This document shows, piece by piece, positions 63,562-64,000 of a stretch of DNA of 64,000 nt. The translations under genes were made by a program, and so were the position numbers. How positions within the stretch are numbered: position 1 is the first letter of the stretch; the number at the start of each line of letters is the position of its first letter. The notes under the pieces are model-generated. The model ran no database searches and was not told where the DNA came from. It saw only the letters and a program-made list of their open reading frames with translations. The stretch comes from Marinospirillum minutulum DSM 6287 (GTDB lineage: Bacteria; Pseudomonadota; Gammaproteobacteria; Pseudomonadales; Halomonadaceae): contig NZ_KE383818.1 of the NCBI RefSeq assembly GCF_000422325.1, forward strand, positions 774,590-838,589. The letters run 5' to 3'.

Positions 63562-63850
63562 CTAAAAAACTCCCAAGGTATCTAAGGGGCTGGCTGTTCC
63601 TGCAAAATGTTGCCCAATAACATGCGTATAAATTTGTGTGGTTTTAACATCGCTATGACCTAGTAATTCTTGCACAGTACGAATATCTCGCCCTGCCTGT
63701 AATAAATACGTTGCACTTCAATTATAGAAAGCACAACAGGTAAGTTTCTAGGTATTTAATCCAATACAAGTAAGTTTTTTCAGTTTTAAGTGCGTACCCT
63801 TTTTGGCGCATATCCATGCGTATAGAACTTAAAAATGGACTTTTCAGCAT
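63562..63850 (-). pseudogene. Integron-type tyrosine integrase (IntI-like) with large internal deletion
   Basis: An ATG at 63850, behind a GAGGTG ribosome binding site, opens a 42-codon frame ending at TAA (63724-63722). It begins S-P-F-L-S-S-I-R and continues A-L-K-T-E-K-T-Y-L-Y-W-I-K, the N-terminus of integron/XerC-like integrases. A second frame, 63717-63562, gives 51 residues with [17 protein letters not shown] and T-T-Q-I-Y-T-H-V-I then S-P-L-D, the integrase C-terminus with the second histidine and the tyrosine nucleophile. About 230-240 central residues, including the first arginine and the H-x-x-R box, are missing. The gene cannot be functional. A LexA-like box lies upstream. Confidence 0.85.
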
Positions 63851-63873
63851 AAAAATCACCTCACCTTAAAAAG

Positions 63874-63889
63874 CTGGTTTTTTATACAG
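63874..63889 (-). promoter_or_regulatory. LexA (SOS) box upstream of the integrase relic
   Basis: On the minus strand the 16-mer CTGTATAAAAAACCAG fits the gammaproteobacterial LexA consensus CTGT-N8-ACAG with a single mismatch (CCAG). It ends 23 bases before the integrase ATG. LexA control of integron integrase genes is established, and the matching position supports both the site and the gene identity. Confidence 0.7.
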
Positions 63890-64000
63890 TCTATTTTAGT
63901 TGGGGTTTTGAAATGTGCCTGTTTTAAACCTTGACCCTGCTCAATCTTCTGCTAGATATTTATTTAAAGCTTTAAGAAACAGATGCTTACAGAATTATAG
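63890..64000. other. Right-edge sequence beyond the integrase relic
   Basis: This AT-rich stretch would hold the attI site of an integron if one remains. I see only near matches to the GTTRRRY core (for example GTTGGGG near 63900), no convincing attC or attI and no gene start. The window ends here. Confidence 0.3.

Noticed and set aside
63890..64000. attI or attC site beside the integrase relic
   Set aside because: GTTRRRY-like sequences here deviate in the last base and no paired stem with extrahelical bases can be drawn with confidence.
1..64000. tRNA genes, CRISPR arrays, prophage or insertion sequences
   Set aside because: I looked in all larger gaps and saw no cloverleaf with a GGTTCGAATCC-type arm, no regularly spaced repeats and no transposase or phage genes; only the integrase relic at the right edge is mobile-element related.

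Overview
The window is a contiguous piece of a gammaproteobacterial chromosome. It consists almost entirely of intact core genes. There is no prophage, plasmid or CRISPR material and no rRNA or tRNA gene that I can see. Several genes point to a marine, polarly flagellated member of the Oceanospirillales/Pseudomonadales side of the class: a PsrA-type fatty-acid regulator, the Na+-motor protein MotY, a solute-symporter/histidine-kinase fusion of the CbrA/MxtR/CrbS type, TrkAH, the order fabF-pabC-mltG-tmk-holB-pilZ-tatD, and a DUF3334-like protein beside a PP2C-type phosphatase. The genus assignment is inference only.

Layout. 1-8.5 kb: psrA with a promoter and self-operator, an L,D-transpeptidase, a chemoreceptor, ilvE, a DUF3334-like gene running out of the end of a SpoIIE-type phosphatase, an SCP2 protein and sohB. 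8.5-12.8 kb: a HlyU/BigR-like ArsR regulator, prpE, a preQ1-I-like riboswitch in front of the queuosine-precursor transporter yhhQ, and ybfF. 12.8-18.6 kb: a metabolic block consisting of a KDPG-aldolase-like gene, an eIF2B-alpha-like protein without the usual cysteine, an RpiR regulator, a crotonase and an NDP-forming acyl-CoA synthetase. 18.6-29.9 kb: a LysM/LytM lipoprotein, slyD, an orphan disordered protein, selU-selD, argF-argD, grxD, rnt, motY, argG and a DUF294 protein. 29.9-31.4 kb: a copper-handling trio (DUF2946-like, SCO1, PCu(A)C).

31.4-36.8 kb: a signalling operon made of a receiver-only response regulator, a membrane PAS/degenerate-kinase protein fused to a DnaQ-type exonuclease, a tiny membrane protein and the SLC5-histidine kinase. 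36.9-39.8 kb: trkH-trkA. 40-43 kb: a hotdog thioesterase, cmk and rpsA. 43-47 kb: a degenerate HD-GYP gene divergent from a degenerate EAL-HDOD gene, a TusA-family gene, a usp gene and a membrane-anchored hypothetical. 47-51 kb: gdhA, hisC, rsuA and a small hypothetical. 51-59.3 kb: fabD-fabG-acpP-fabF-pabC-mltG-tmk-holB-pilZ-tatD. 59.4-62.7 kb: a TetR regulator, a DUF1285 protein and a UvrD-like helicase in one tight operon, then a convergent TrmH/SpoU methyltransferase.

The right edge (63.56-63.89 kb) holds the only mobile-element trace: an integron-type tyrosine integrase reduced to its first ~42 and last ~51 residues, with a LexA-box-like 16-mer still upstream of its start. The points most worth following up are this SOS-boxed integrase relic, the sensor-exonuclease fusion in the SLC5-kinase operon, the apparent deletion scar between the phosphatase and the DUF3334-like gene, the eda/eIF2B-like/RpiR/crotonase/acyl-CoA-synthetase block, and the two strong regulatory sites (PsrA operator, preQ1 riboswitch).
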